DNA of 64,000 nt from Borreliella lanei (GTDB lineage: Bacteria > Spirochaetota > Spirochaetia > Borreliales > Borreliaceae): contig NZ_JACHFC010000001.1 in the NCBI RefSeq assembly GCF_014205895.1, forward strand, positions 402,493-466,492, given 5' to 3'. Positions 36,025 to 47,342 of the stretch are shown piece after piece (the stretch's first letter is position 1; every line of letters starts with the position of its first letter). Both the position numbers and the translations under genes were made by a program. The notes below the pieces were generated by a model. It was given only the letters and a program-made list of their open reading frames with translations. It was not told where the DNA came from and searched no databases.

Positions 36025-38126
36025 ACAAAAAAATTTTTTACATAACAATACTGCTACACTTACCTAATCTTCTATTTTCATACTCAACAAAATATGACAT
36101 TGAAGCAAAAATGTCGGCTTTTGTTATGAGTCTGGCAATCATCGTAATCTCATCTATTTCAATAGGCAATCTAGTAGCTAAAATAGGAATTCCAAAAGTA
36201 ATAGGGCAAATAACGGCAGGAATAATTCTAAGTCCGAATGCCTTTGGAAAAATTCAAATACCTTTATTATTCCCATTAGGAATAACTCAAATTGGAGAAA
36301 ATTATTTAATAAATGAAAAAATATTTGCAATCTCTACCATAGCCTCAATAATATTGCTTTTCACAGCAGGACTTGAAACTGACTTAAAATTGTTTATCAA
36401 ATTTTTGCCTCGTGGAGGAATTATTGGAATAACAGAGGTTGTCGGAACCTTCACAAGTTTTGTACTAATGGCAAGCATAATTTTTAACGTTCCCTTAATA
36501 AGTCCAACCTCACTTTTTATTGGAATAATTGGAACCCCAACATCAGCAGGAATCGCAGCAAGCATACTCTCAGCAAAGAAAAAAATGAGTACCTCAGAAG
36601 GAGTGACAATAATCTCAACTTCAATTATTGATGATGTGCTTTCAATGCTTATGCTTACAAGCGTAATAACTATATCAAGATCTATATCAGATCTTGATAT
36701 AGCAAGCTCGATAAAAACCATAATTCAAAACATAGTAATTTGGCTATGCTTAACTTTCTCTTTAATATATATATCAGAAACACTCTCAAGCCTGTTGAAA
36801 AAATTAAACAGTGTCACCTTAGCAACCGTAATAACACTCTCTCTAACCCTTACTATTGCAAGCATTTTCCAAAATTTAGGAATGTCTTTTGTTGTTGGAG
36901 CTTATGTATTTGGACTTGCCATGTCAAAAACAGACATTGTATACGTAATTCAAGATAAACTAACAATCTTTGAAAGATTTTTTATCCCGATCTTTTTTAC
37001 ATCAATCGGACTTATGTCAGATATTAATGAAATACTCTCAAAAGAAGTTCTTATTTTAGGATTAGCAATTAGTGCAATAGCAATAATTACTAAAAGTATA
37101 TTTTGCTTTATTCCAGCACTCTTTTTGGGATTTAATAAACTTGGAGCCTTAAAAATTGCAACTGGAATGGTTCCAAGAGGAGAAGTTTCACTTATTATGG
37201 CAAATGTAGCATTATCTTCAGGATTTATTAGCCAAAAAATATTTGGAATCATAATAATAATGGTATTTTTGCCAACAATCGTTGCAACACCTATAATAAA
37301 CTTTTTATTTAAAATAAATAAAAGCGGACTTAAAAAAGAACTCCCAATAGATCAAAATACACACATATGTGTATCATTTGAATATGATAATTTAGCCAAA
37401 ATTCTTATATGGGACTTTAAAAATGAGTTAAGAAAAGAAGGATTTTTCACGCAACAAATTAAAAATGATTCTTCACAATATATTAATGCAAGAAAAAATA
37501 ACATATCCTTCTCAATAAAACGAGAAGGTAGCAAAATCACATTCGAATGCCCAAACAATCACTTAATTATAATACAAGATCTTTTTAGAGAAACAATCTT
37601 AAACCTAGAAAAAATAACCAAAGAAGTTGAAACGGTCTCTTTAAGAGCAAAAAAACTAGATTACTCAATAAATTACGATAAAATCCTTAGCAATATCAAC
37701 CTAAATAAAAGAATAAAAAAGGAAAACATTATTCTAGAATTAAAATCAAGCAATAAGGCTGATGTAATAAGAGAGCTTCTAAGCGTAATAAACATTGAAA
37801 TTGATAAAGAAAGAATATTCCAAGATTTAATGGAAAGAGAAAAGTTAATTACTACTGCACTAAAAGAAGGCTTTGCCATTCCCCATTTAAAAACAAATTT
37901 AATATCAAAAATACATATTGCAATAGGAATAAGCCATGAGGGAATTGACTTTAATGCTCTTGACAAGAACTTAAGTCATGTTTTCATATTAATACTGTGC
38001 CCAGCAAAAGATTACGTTAGCTACCCTAGAATTTTAGCATCTGTTGTGGGTAAAGTTGATCTGTACAAAAAAGAAATTTTAAATGCAAAAACAGATAAAG
38101 AAATTTATAATATAATAGTGAGCTGA
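36021..38126 (+). CDS. CPA2-type cation/proton antiporter fused to a PTS EIIA domain
   Basis: 701 residues. After a signal-like first helix come about 12 membrane segments with Na+/H+ exchanger sequence (GNLVAKIGIPKVIGQITAGIILSPNAFG; LLFTAGLETDLKLF; GIIGTPTSAGIAASILS), up to about residue 430. A middle soluble region follows, and the last 150 residues form an EIIA domain of the fructose/Ntr type with phospho-acceptor His622 in EGFAIPHLKTNLI. The fusion implies that ion transport is controlled by PTS phosphorylation, an inference. It is coupled to the HPr gene by a 4-base overlap. Confidence 0.88.
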   Translation: MNKKIFYITILLHLPNLLFSYSTKYDIEAKMSAFVMSLAIIVISSISIGNLVAKIGIPKVIGQITAGIILSPNAFGKIQIPLLFPLGITQIGENYLINEKIFAISTIASIILLFTAGLETDLKLFIKFLPRGGIIGITEVVGTFTSFVLMASIIFNVPLISPTSLFIGIIGTPTSAGIAASILSAKKKMSTSEGVTIISTSIIDDVLSMLMLTSVITISRSISDLDIASSIKTIIQNIVIWLCLTFSLIYISETLSSLLKKLNSVTLATVITLSLTLTIASIFQNLGMSFVVGAYVFGLAMSKTDIVYVIQDKLTIFERFFIPIFFTSIGLMSDINEILSKEVLILGLAISAIAIITKSIFCFIPALFLGFNKLGALKIATGMVPRGEVSLIMANVALSSGFISQKIFGIIIIMVFLPTIVATPIINFLFKINKSGLKKELPIDQNTHICVSFEYDNLAKILIWDFKNELRKEGFFTQQIKNDSSQYINARKNNISFSIKREGSKITFECPNNHLIIIQDLFRETILNLEKITKEVETVSLRAKKLDYSINYDKILSNINLNKRIKKENIILELKSSNKADVIRELLSVINIEIDKERIFQDLMEREKLITTALKEGFAIPHLKTNLISKIHIAIGISHEGIDFNALDKNLSHVFILILCPAKDYVSYPRILASVVGKVDLYKKEILNAKTDKEIYNIIVS

Positions 38127-39890
<1,764 letters not shown>

Positions 39891-40234
39891 TTCATAATGC
39901 AAGCCATACCATATACCTTTAAAATTATAAAATCAGCTTAACCCACCCTTAGAATTTTTCAATATCCTGCCGTTCTTTCAAGAAATTAAGTCTCAAATCT
40001 CAAGGTTTAATTTTTCACAAACAACAAACACACACGCAGCATTGAATAATATTTTTTTATCAAATTATTATTCATGTTTTGAAAAATTAAACAAAAATAA
40101 CAAAAAAAGGTACCTAATAAATAGTAAAAAATATATCAATCAATAATTTTATAATTAAATACCTATAATATAATTAGAATAATAAAAAAGCCGCTCAAAA
40201 AGCAGCTTGCAAATAAAAATTAGTGAATTTTTAT
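39891..40234. other. Intergenic region between convergent aspS and fba
   Basis: About 340 bases without a gene. It holds the fba terminator at 40184-40207 (minus). The rest has a somewhat less AT-rich patch at 39940-40000, whose minus strand reads GGCAGGATATTGAAAAATTC; I cannot assign it. Confidence 0.5.
40184..40207 (-). terminator. Intrinsic terminator of fba
   Basis: On the minus strand a 6-bp stem AGCTGC/GCGGCT (one T-G pair) with loop TTTTTGA is followed directly by six T. It lies 28 bases past the fba stop. Confidence 0.75.
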
Positions 40235-41314
40235 TTAATTCCTATTAATATTATTAAGATTTTTGCATGCAATTTTCACACGGTCTTTCATAGAAACTTC
40301 AGCTTCTCTTAACCAAACTCTTGGATCATAAAATTTCTTATTTGGAATATCAATGTCCTTGCCATCTCCTAATTGACCTTGTAAACGATTTTCATTTTTT
40401 TTGTAATAATTTAAAACGCCCTCCCAGGCAGCCCACTGCGTGTCTGTATCAATATTCATCTTTACAACGCCATAAGAAAGTGCCTCATTAATCTCATCAA
40501 TTGTAGATCCAGACCCGCCATGAAAAACATAAGAAACTGGCTTAGCAACATTTACTCCTGTTTTTGATATGACATAATCTTGACCATCTTTTAAAACTTT
40601 TGGAGTAAGCTTAACATTCCCTGGCTTATATACTCCATGAACATTCCCAAAAGCTGCTGCAATCTGAAAATTTGGACTAACTTTTAAAAGTTCTGAATAT
40701 CCATAATAAATATCCTCAGGAGTAGAAAATAGTTCATGCAAAGCTCTATCTGAATTATCAACTCCATCCTCTTCCCCACCCGTAATTCCAAGCTCTATTT
40801 CTAAAAACATTTCAATTTTTGCCATTCTTTCTAAGAATTTTTTAGAAATTTCAATATTTTCTTTAATAGGCTCTTCTGATAAATCTAACATATGTGAAGA
40901 AAATAATGGTTTTTTGTGCTGACTATAGTATTTTTCTCCATACTCCAAAAGCCCTTCAACCCAAGGAAGCAAATTTTTAGCACAGTGATCAGTATGAAGA
41001 ACAACAGGAACACCATAATGCTCTGCCATTAAATGAACATGCATAGCACCAGAAATAGCTCCGACTATTGAAACTCCTTGTGGTTTTTCCATCTTTAATC
41101 CTTTCCCAGAAATAAAAGCAGAGCCACTATTAGAAAATTGTATCATAATAGGAGAATTAATTTCTTTTGCTGCCTCCAAAACTGCATTAATAGAATTTGT
41201 TCCTATACAATTAATAGAAGGGATAGCAAATCCTTCTTTTTTACATATTTCATATAAAAAATGTAGTTCCTTTCCATAAACTACGCCCGGTTTAATCTTA
41301 TCTAAAACACCCAT
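40235..41314 (-). CDS. fba: Class II fructose-bisphosphate aldolase
   Basis: Zn-dependent glycolytic enzyme splitting fructose-1,6-bisphosphate, 359 residues, long class IIA form like E. coli FbaA. Zinc and catalytic blocks: VVLHTDHCAKN (Asp and His ligands), IELGITGGEEDGVDNS, AAFGNVHGVYKPGN and VFHGGSGST. ATG with AGGAGTG upstream, own terminator downstream, monocistronic. Confidence 0.97.
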   Translation of the reverse strand: MGVLDKIKPGVVYGKELHFLYEICKKEGFAIPSINCIGTNSINAVLEAAKEINSPIMIQFSNSGSAFISGKGLKMEKPQGVSIVGAISGAMHVHLMAEHYGVPVVLHTDHCAKNLLPWVEGLLEYGEKYYSQHKKPLFSSHMLDLSEEPIKENIEISKKFLERMAKIEMFLEIELGITGGEEDGVDNSDRALHELFSTPEDIYYGYSELLKVSPNFQIAAAFGNVHGVYKPGNVKLTPKVLKDGQDYVISKTGVNVAKPVSYVFHGGSGSTIDEINEALSYGVVKMNIDTDTQWAAWEGVLNYYKKNENRLQGQLGDGKDIDIPNKKFYDPRVWLREAEVSMKDRVKIACKNLNNINRN

Positions 41315-41476
41315 TTATATCACTCCTTTCCATTTTATTTTTTCTTTTATAAAATGCCTATAATAAATTATACACCTAAGAAGTTGAATTGAATTTAAAT
41401 CAATAAATAATTATTAAACCAAAAACAAACATAAAATTTATTAAAAATTTATCATTTTACATAAAAAAGTTTAAAA

Positions 41477-42544
41477 TCAAGCCTTCTTGGTAGACCCTAA
41501 CATTTTATACCACTGTGAAAATTCTTTTATTCCTTCTTTAATAGAAATTTTAGCTTCATATCCAACATCATTTTTAAGCTTTAAAATATCACAACAACTT
41601 TCCACAACATCTGCTTTTTGCATAGGCATATAATTTTTTAAGGCCTTTTTATCAAAATTTTCTTCAAGTTCGCTAATAAAATCTAGCAGTTTGGTTGCAT
41701 GTCCGGTTCCTATATTATATATTCTGTAAGGAAAAGAAGAGGTTGACGAATTTGGATTTTTAACGTCAAAATTACAATCGCTCTTAGCCGGATTTTTCAA
41801 GACTTTATAAACACCGTCTGCAATATCACTCACATATGTAAAATCTCTAGCCATATTCCCATTGTTAAAAATATTAATAGGCTTGCCATTTTTAATTCCA
41901 TCTGAAAATAAATATAAAGCCATATCGGGTCTTCCATAAGTACCATAAACTGTAAAAAATCTAAGCCCTGTTGTAGGAATATTAAAAGATGCACTATAAG
42001 CATGCGCCATCATCTCATTAGATTTTTTACTAGCTGCATACAAATTTAAAGGGTGATCCGTAATAGAATCTTCACTAGACGGCATATTTTCATTTATACC
42101 ATAAACCGATGACGTTGAAGCATAAACAAAATGCTCGATGTTTTCTTTATAAACTCTACATACATCTAAAACATTAAAAAATCCAACAATATTTATTGAA
42201 ACATAGCTATCAGGATTTTCAAGACTATCTCTAATGCCCGCTTGAGCAGCCAAATGGCAAACATGTGTAAACTTATGATCTTTAAAAAGCTCTAGCAGAT
42301 TATCCTTATTTAGGATATCAAGATAAGCAAAAGATAAATTATTATATTTTTCACTCTTAATAATCTTATGCATTTTGACATCCTTAGAACAAAACCCTAA
42401 AGCTTCTAACCTTTCATGCTTAAATTTGAGTTCATAATAATCATTTAATACGTCTATACCTAAAACTTCATGCCCTTCTTCTACAAGCTTTTTAGCTACA
42501 TGAAATCCAATAAACCCTGCAATTCCGGTTAAAAAAATCTTCAT
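41477..42544 (-). CDS. NAD-dependent nucleotide-sugar epimerase
   Basis: 355 residues, extended short-chain dehydrogenase. The nucleotide-binding motif TGIAGFIGFHVAKKL is at the N-terminus, the catalytic Ser/Thr lies in VYASTSSVYG and the YxxxK pair in LYAASKKSNE. DVLNDYYELKFKHERL and the overall pattern resemble UDP-glucuronate 4-epimerases (CapI/GalE-like). The likely substrate is a UDP-hexuronate or UDP-hexose; Borrelia has no LPS, so the product may feed glycolipid or peptidoglycan, which is speculation. Confidence 0.9.
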   Translation of the reverse strand: MKIFLTGIAGFIGFHVAKKLVEEGHEVLGIDVLNDYYELKFKHERLEALGFCSKDVKMHKIIKSEKYNNLSFAYLDILNKDNLLELFKDHKFTHVCHLAAQAGIRDSLENPDSYVSINIVGFFNVLDVCRVYKENIEHFVYASTSSVYGINENMPSSEDSITDHPLNLYAASKKSNEMMAHAYSASFNIPTTGLRFFTVYGTYGRPDMALYLFSDGIKNGKPINIFNNGNMARDFTYVSDIADGVYKVLKNPAKSDCNFDVKNPNSSTSSFPYRIYNIGTGHATKLLDFISELEENFDKKALKNYMPMQKADVVESCCDILKLKNDVGYEAKISIKEGIKEFSQWYKMLGSTKKA

Positions 42545-42589
42545 ACTATTGTTCCTCTTTAAAATTCAATACAAAGTAACACCATCAAT

Positions 42590-43321
42590 CTATTTTTTAA
42601 AACCAATATCTCTCTTCTGATAACTACGAGAATTGTTGTTGATACCAAACCTATTATTTCTAACATAAGAGACTCTTATTCTTTTTATATTCCCATCTCC
42701 TTCACTTTCAGTTTTTATGTCACTATAACGATTTAAAGTTGTATGAACAATCCTTCTTTCAAAAGGATTCATTGATGGCAACAAAATAGAACGTCTGGTT
42801 CTTTTGACTTTATGAAAAGAATTTATTGCTAAATTAATAAACCTAGATTTAAATCGCTCTCTATAATCTCCAATATCCAATATAACCCTATTAAAAGCAC
42901 CATTTTCACCGATAAGCTTAGAGGCATAAACATTTGTTAAAAGCTGCAAAGAATCTAAATTTTTTCCCTCTCGTCCAATCAAAATATTTGGACTATCTGT
43001 TTCAATAGAAATCTTAACATATCCACCTTCTTTGGACTCTATTGTCAAATGCACAGAATATCCCATTTTAACTAGCATTTCTTTTACAAATTCTAAAATT
43101 TTATCACAAATTTCATCACCAATTTTAATTTCAAAGCCACCTTTCTTAACCTCCTTTACATGAGGAGAAACCCTTATTTTAATCATTTCTTTCTTAAATA
43201 AAAATCCAACCCTTTCTTTATCTAAAATTTCTACATCAAACTCACCTTCTTTTAATTCTAGATCTCTCATTGCTTTCTTTATTGCTTCTTGTTCGGTTTT
43301 TCCGTAAAATTCATAGCTCAT
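42590..43321 (-). CDS. jag: Jag/KhpB RNA-binding protein
   Basis: 243 residues with the three Jag parts in order: Jag-N (MSYEFYGKTEQEAIKKAMRD and a short beta region), a KH-like domain (ILIGREGKNLDSLQLLTN, about residue 134) and an R3H domain (NPFERRIVHTTLNRY, about residue 198). KhpB proteins bind RNA and affect cell elongation in Gram-positives. It follows yidC by 12 bases, matching the widespread rpmH-rnpA-yidC-jag order. Confidence 0.92.
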   Translation of the reverse strand: MSYEFYGKTEQEAIKKAMRDLELKEGEFDVEILDKERVGFLFKKEMIKIRVSPHVKEVKKGGFEIKIGDEICDKILEFVKEMLVKMGYSVHLTIESKEGGYVKISIETDSPNILIGREGKNLDSLQLLTNVYASKLIGENGAFNRVILDIGDYRERFKSRFINLAINSFHKVKRTRRSILLPSMNPFERRIVHTTLNRYSDIKTESEGDGNIKRIRVSYVRNNRFGINNNSRSYQKRDIGFKK

Positions 43322-43333
43322 ATTATTCCCCCT

Positions 43334-44968
43334 TTAAGACAAATGCATCTTTATATAGTATTGTTGCAAAATAGTAAAAATATTTGTTGTAATCCAATAT
43401 ATCAAAAGCCCTGATGGCATATTGTAAAGTATGAAAAAAAACATAATGGGCATTCCAAAATATAAAAATTTCTGCTGCGATCCCAGATTTTTTAAATCCA
43501 TATTAGAACTAACAATTGTAGATCCCAATTGAGTAAACATCATAATAAAAGGCAAAATTCTAATATCGGTCCAAGAAACAAAATAAAGCTTATATCCAAA
43601 ATGATATACACTGTCACCGATAGATAAATCATCAATCCATCCTGGAATAAAACTAGCTCCTCTTAATAAAAATAAATTATTTACAAGTGAATAAAGAGCA
43701 AAAAATATAGGAAGCTGTAAAATTACAGGAAGACACCCCCCAAGAGGATTAACCCCTTCTTCTTTATAAAGCCTTCCCATCTCTTCATTCAACTTTTTAG
43801 AATCATGCTTAAACTTTACTTGAAGCTCTTTCATTTTAGGTTGAAGCTTGGAAAGCTCCGCAGTAGCTCTAAATCCTTTAAATGTCAAAGGAAATATAAG
43901 TATTCTAACAACAATTGTCAAAAAGATAATTGAAAGCCCCCAATTAGGTATAACATCATAAAAAACTTGCATTACCATTTGCATGGGAACTTGAATCAAA
44001 TACCACAAACTCTTTTCCACCGACATTCCAAAAGAAATATCAGATAAACCAAAGGTATTGTCAACATTCTTGTCAAAAATGTCTAGATATCTATTATCCT
44101 TAGGCCCAGCGTAAATAAAAAACTCATCGCTAATATTTTTTTTATTTCTAACATTATTAATAATAAACGATTTAAGAGTTCCTCTTTCCTTCTTAAATTC
44201 AACTTCCATATTTTCTTTAGAAACTAACACCCCAAAATACTTAGTACTAGAACCAATCCATTTGGGATTGGTAATCCTTAGACCATCTTTACCATATTTA
44301 AGCTTATTATCATAATAAATTATTTGAGATAAATAATTATTATATTGTAGCTTTGCTTTATCACTCAACCTTTCAATTTCAGAACTAAAAATAATTTTAT
44401 AAGAATCAGTATCAAATAAGTTATAATCCTCAAGACCATTTACAGTAACTTTAAATTTCATCAAGTACTCATTTTTTTTAGAAAATGTATATTTCTTTAC
44501 ATATTCATAAGTTTTACCATTATTTTGAAAATAAGCTTTAAATTCATGATTAAAATCATCTATCTTTTTATACAAAAACAAATCCTCTACTAAATAGTCA
44601 AAACTAACATCAAAAAAAGTTTCATTTTTGTAATCAATATTAATCAAATCTGTAGGATTTTTTTCCAAATTTAAATGATTTTTAAGCTTTAATGAAACCA
44701 AATTTCCTCTAAATGTAGAAAAAGTAGCAACATATATCCCTGTTTCTACAATAATATCTTGAGATTTATTAATCAAATTAAAGCCATTGCTCTTACTTGA
44801 AAACATCTCATTATCATCAAAACTTTTGTTTAAATCAAACTGCACTTCCTTGTCAGAAGACTTAGAACTTAAAATGTATGAAGAAAAAATATCATTAATA
44901 AGCATGAAAAGACCTATTAAAAATAAAGACAAATAAACTGTCCTTAAAATTCTTCTACTTTGATTCAC
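43334..44968 (-). CDS. yidC: Membrane protein insertase YidC
   Basis: 544 residues, Gram-negative type. An N-terminal helix is followed by a large periplasmic domain (about residues 60-330) and the conserved membrane core ([60 protein letters not shown]). It inserts membrane proteins alone or with Sec. The start is GTG with AAAGGGGC upstream and overlaps the 3' end of rnpA by 14 bases. Confidence 0.96.
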   Translation of the reverse strand: MNQSRRILRTVYLSLFLIGLFMLINDIFSSYILSSKSSDKEVQFDLNKSFDDNEMFSSKSNGFNLINKSQDIIVETGIYVATFSTFRGNLVSLKLKNHLNLEKNPTDLINIDYKNETFFDVSFDYLVEDLFLYKKIDDFNHEFKAYFQNNGKTYEYVKKYTFSKKNEYLMKFKVTVNGLEDYNLFDTDSYKIIFSSEIERLSDKAKLQYNNYLSQIIYYDNKLKYGKDGLRITNPKWIGSSTKYFGVLVSKENMEVEFKKERGTLKSFIINNVRNKKNISDEFFIYAGPKDNRYLDIFDKNVDNTFGLSDISFGMSVEKSLWYLIQVPMQMVMQVFYDVIPNWGLSIIFLTIVVRILIFPLTFKGFRATAELSKLQPKMKELQVKFKHDSKKLNEEMGRLYKEEGVNPLGGCLPVILQLPIFFALYSLVNNLFLLRGASFIPGWIDDLSIGDSVYHFGYKLYFVSWTDIRILPFIMMFTQLGSTIVSSNMDLKNLGSQQKFLYFGMPIMFFFILYNMPSGLLIYWITTNIFTILQQYYIKMHLS

Positions 44969-45314
44969 TTATGCCCCTTTCGCACCTTAAAACCAAACTT
45001 TTAATAAGAGATTCAATACTAAAATAAGTCAAAGTTAACTTGCTGTAAGAAACTACAAAAATAATATCCAAAGCTATACCTTCTAACAATTCTAATCTTT
45101 TTCTAAAAGCTTCTTTAAAAAGTCTTCTAATGCGATTCCTTCTAACAGATCCTCTAAAACCTTTAGAAAAGGTAACAAGAATTCTAGAATAAACCAAATG
45201 ATTTGATTTATAGAACATTTTAAGATTAAGATTGCTAAATCTAATTAGATTACCTTCTTTGAAAATTTTTTGAATTTCTATTTTTGATTTCAGACTAATA
45301 TTTCTTTTTCTCAT
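44955..45314 (-). CDS. rnpA: Ribonuclease P protein component
   Basis: 119 residues, basic protein that binds the RNase P RNA for tRNA 5' maturation. The RNR signature is [18 protein letters not shown] (about residues 56-73), preceded by the aromatic-rich central cleft strand. Its ATG lies inside the last codons of rpmH (20-base overlap) and its end overlaps yidC by 14 bases. Confidence 0.95.
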   Translation of the reverse strand: MRKRNISLKSKIEIQKIFKEGNLIRFSNLNLKMFYKSNHLVYSRILVTFSKGFRGSVRRNRIRRLFKEAFRKRLELLEGIALDIIFVVSYSKLTLTYFSIESLIKSLVLRCERGISESK

Positions 45315-45450
45315 CAGAAACAGTTAATTTTATCCTTCCTTTTGCCCTTCGCCTTGAAAGAATAAGTCTTCCACCTTTAGTTTTCATTCTAGCTCTAAAC
45401 CCAAATTTTCTATTTCTTTTAACACGACTGGGTTGATAAGTCCTTTTCAA
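45295..45450 (-). CDS. rpmH: 50S ribosomal protein L34
   Basis: 51 residues: starts [18 protein letters not shown] and continues [21 protein letters not shown], the L34 consensus. The start is TTG with GGAGTG 4 bases upstream; no ATG fits the conserved N-terminus. The stop lies 20 bases inside rnpA in another frame, the usual tight rpmH-rnpA link. Confidence 0.95.
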   Translation of the reverse strand: MKRTYQPSRVKRNRKFGFRARMKTKGGRLILSRRRAKGRIKLTVSDEKKKY

Positions 45451-45508
45451 AACACTCCTCCATTAAAAACAATTTTATGCTGCCAAGCTACAAATTGAAC
45501 ACTACCAT

Positions 45509-45535
45509 GGTATAGCATATAAATGCAATTGTCAA
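45509..45535 (-). promoter_or_regulatory. Possible rpmH promoter
   Basis: On the minus strand TTGACA (45535-45530) is followed after 15 bases by TATACC (45514-45509). The -35 matches the consensus, but the spacing is short and the -10 is imperfect. A 10-bp palindrome TACCATGGTA overlaps the -10 region. Confidence 0.4.
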
Positions 45536-45541
45536 TAATAA

Positions 45542-45841
45542 TTACCTTACCAAAACTTTTATATCTATTGTTTTAATACCTGTTAATTCTTTTATTGAAT
45601 TTATTATCTTTGCCTTATTAATCGATATACTATACAAAATACTTGAATTGCTTACCTCAATAAAAAGGATCTGTTCATTTTTAAAATCTAAAAATTTTAC
45701 ATCATCTGATAACGTCTCAAAGATCTGATTCCATTTATCGGCAATCAATAATTTCGAACTCATTTTTTTATTAACAAGAAAATTAGATTCTAAATAATCT
45801 TTAAGAACATTGCCTATTTTTTTAAAAGCAGAATCATTCAT
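45542..45841 (-). CDS. DciA-like protein (DUF721)
   Basis: 99 residues. The pattern KIGNVLKDYLESN, then ADKWNQIFETLSDDVKFLDF and ILFIEVSNSSILYSISINKAKIINSI fits DUF721, a KH-like domain now linked to DciA, the loader/operator of the replicative DnaB helicase in bacteria without DnaC. It lies directly downstream of dnaN on the same strand, next to the origin, which suits this role. The identification is by pattern and context, not alignment. Confidence 0.75.
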   Translation of the reverse strand: MNDSAFKKIGNVLKDYLESNFLVNKKMSSKLLIADKWNQIFETLSDDVKFLDFKNEQILFIEVSNSSILYSISINKAKIINSIKELTGIKTIDIKVLVR

Positions 45842-45943
45842 AGCAATTTTTTATACCACAATACAAAAAAACAATATTAGATAAACCCAGAAAAGTTCAT
45901 TTTAATATTCAAAATAGATTTAAAATAGCATTAATAACTCACT

Positions 45944-47101
45944 TTAACCTAAAGACATCGGCATTATCAAGTGCGTAAAATTAAAATTTTCAGGTTCGCT
46001 TAATTTTAATACATTGCCCGAATTAAATTGTATTTCTATCTTTGAAGTTTCAAAAACACTAATAGCTTCAACAAAATATGAAATATTAATAGCCATAACC
46101 TCATCTGCTCCGTCATACAGATAGTTTGGATCTTTAATAAAAAATTCACCCTTTCTTCCAGTAATCAAATCTTCTCCAAGAAGCTTTAATTGCATTTCAG
46201 AAAAAGCTAAAACTAACTTTCTTGATTTATCAACATATAAATTAACTCTTGCAAGTCTATCTTTTAAAATGCCTAGCGAAACCAAAGATTTATTCTTCTG
46301 CTCCTTGGGTATAATGCTCTTATAATCCGGATAGTTACCATTAATCAAACTACAAGCTATTTTATAATTATCAAATTCAACATAAAACTTTTTATCCGAA
46401 GATTTTATTTTAACAACACCTTCTCCTGACATAAGATGTTTTAAAAAATTAAATATTTTTACGGGAACTATAAAATTCACGCCTTCTTCAACCATGACTT
46501 CTGTTTTACAGATAGACATTCTGTGACCATTAGTAGAAACAAGTAGCAATTTAGAATCTTCATCTTTTGTAAAATATACACCATTTAACACATTCTTAGA
46601 TTCATCGAGATGTGCTGAAAAAGCTATTCTATTTATTATTTTTTTAAAAGTTTTTTGTTTTATTTCAATTTCAAAGGTGTAATCTTCATTAGTCATATCA
46701 TAATTGTAATTTTCTATTTCTTCGTATGAAAAAGTAGGTTCCTTTAAATGATCTTCATATTCTTCTTTTTCATCCTTTAATTCTCCCATAATTTCCAATT
46801 TACTATTATTTTCATTAAAAACTATTTTGATTTTCTTATAAAAACTGAATGCTTTTACTGCATCATAAAAATTTGAAGCATTAATTAATACTTTAAAATC
46901 TGTCTCTGAAACAATTGAAATTGTGCTTTCAAAAAATATATTTCTGTCTGTTGATTTAATTATGAGATTGGATTTTTTTACTTCTATTAATAATGCACTC
47001 CAAATATCATTCATATTCCTGTTCAATATTATTCCCTTTGCTTTTTCTATCTCATTTATAATTTGATTTGATTCGCAAATAAAAAATGTGTTATGTAACA
47101 T
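45944..47101 (-). CDS. dnaN: DNA polymerase III beta subunit (sliding clamp)
   Basis: 385 residues, ring-shaped processivity clamp made of three similar domains. Diagnostic segments are NRIAFSAHLDESKNVLNGVYF near residue 158, LVSTNGHRMSICKTEV in domain II, and the C-terminal hydrophobic-groove end FNFTHLIMPMSLG (usual PMRL). ATG with AGGAGG upstream. It is transcribed away from the origin, in the leading-strand direction. Confidence 0.96.
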   Translation of the reverse strand: MLHNTFFICESNQIINEIEKAKGIILNRNMNDIWSALLIEVKKSNLIIKSTDRNIFFESTISIVSETDFKVLINASNFYDAVKAFSFYKKIKIVFNENNSKLEIMGELKDEKEEYEDHLKEPTFSYEEIENYNYDMTNEDYTFEIEIKQKTFKKIINRIAFSAHLDESKNVLNGVYFTKDEDSKLLLVSTNGHRMSICKTEVMVEEGVNFIVPVKIFNFLKHLMSGEGVVKIKSSDKKFYVEFDNYKIACSLINGNYPDYKSIIPKEQKNKSLVSLGILKDRLARVNLYVDKSRKLVLAFSEMQLKLLGEDLITGRKGEFFIKDPNYLYDGADEVMAINISYFVEAISVFETSKIEIQFNSGNVLKLSEPENFNFTHLIMPMSLG

Positions 47102-47342
47102 AATGCCTCCTTATATATTCTATTACATTTTATCTTTGTAAGATTTTTTGTATTTTGTACTTTTAGTTTTTATAGAGATATATAGTAGTAATAGTAGTAA
47201 GTCCCTGTTTGATTGTTCAATTGTATTTAATGTTATGTAATGCAAGTAAATAACTTGTTGAATTATATGTTGTTTTTTGTTGTATTTTTGATAAATTATT
47301 TGGTTCAATTGTTTAAAAGAATTTTTGATTCTTCAATTAATT
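47102..47342. other. oriC: Chromosome replication origin region (oriC)
   Basis: The 241-bp spacer between dnaN and dnaA, matching the published placement of the Borrelia origin. The plus strand changes from A/C-rich to T/G-rich here. Elements seen: a tandem TAGTAGTAA repeat (47183-47200) like DnaA-trios, a small GC cluster GTCCCTG (47201-47207), and two copies of GTTCAATTGT (47215-47224 and 47303-47312) as candidate DnaA sites. No canonical TTATCCACA box occurs. A 61-codon frame here is not supported. Confidence 0.75.
47183..47200 (+). repeat. Tandem 9-mer TAGTAGTAA, DnaA-trio-like
   Basis: Two perfect head-to-tail copies of TAGTAGTAA. Read in triplets this is TAG TAG TAA TAG TAG TAA, the pattern described for DnaA-trio elements that guide DnaA onto single-stranded DNA. 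A GC cluster follows immediately. Confidence 0.6.

Noticed and set aside
36302..36721. 139-codon frame antisense to the antiporter
   Set aside because: Mirror of the membrane part of a well-recognised protein; no independent motif.
39940..40000. Possible small RNA in the less AT-rich patch between aspS and fba
   Set aside because: No promoter, hairpin-terminator pair or known RNA motif could be assigned to it.
47123..47308. 61-codon open frame in the dnaN-dnaA spacer
   Set aside because: Low-complexity sequence (runs of Leu, Lys, Gln), no ribosome-binding site, and it covers the origin elements.
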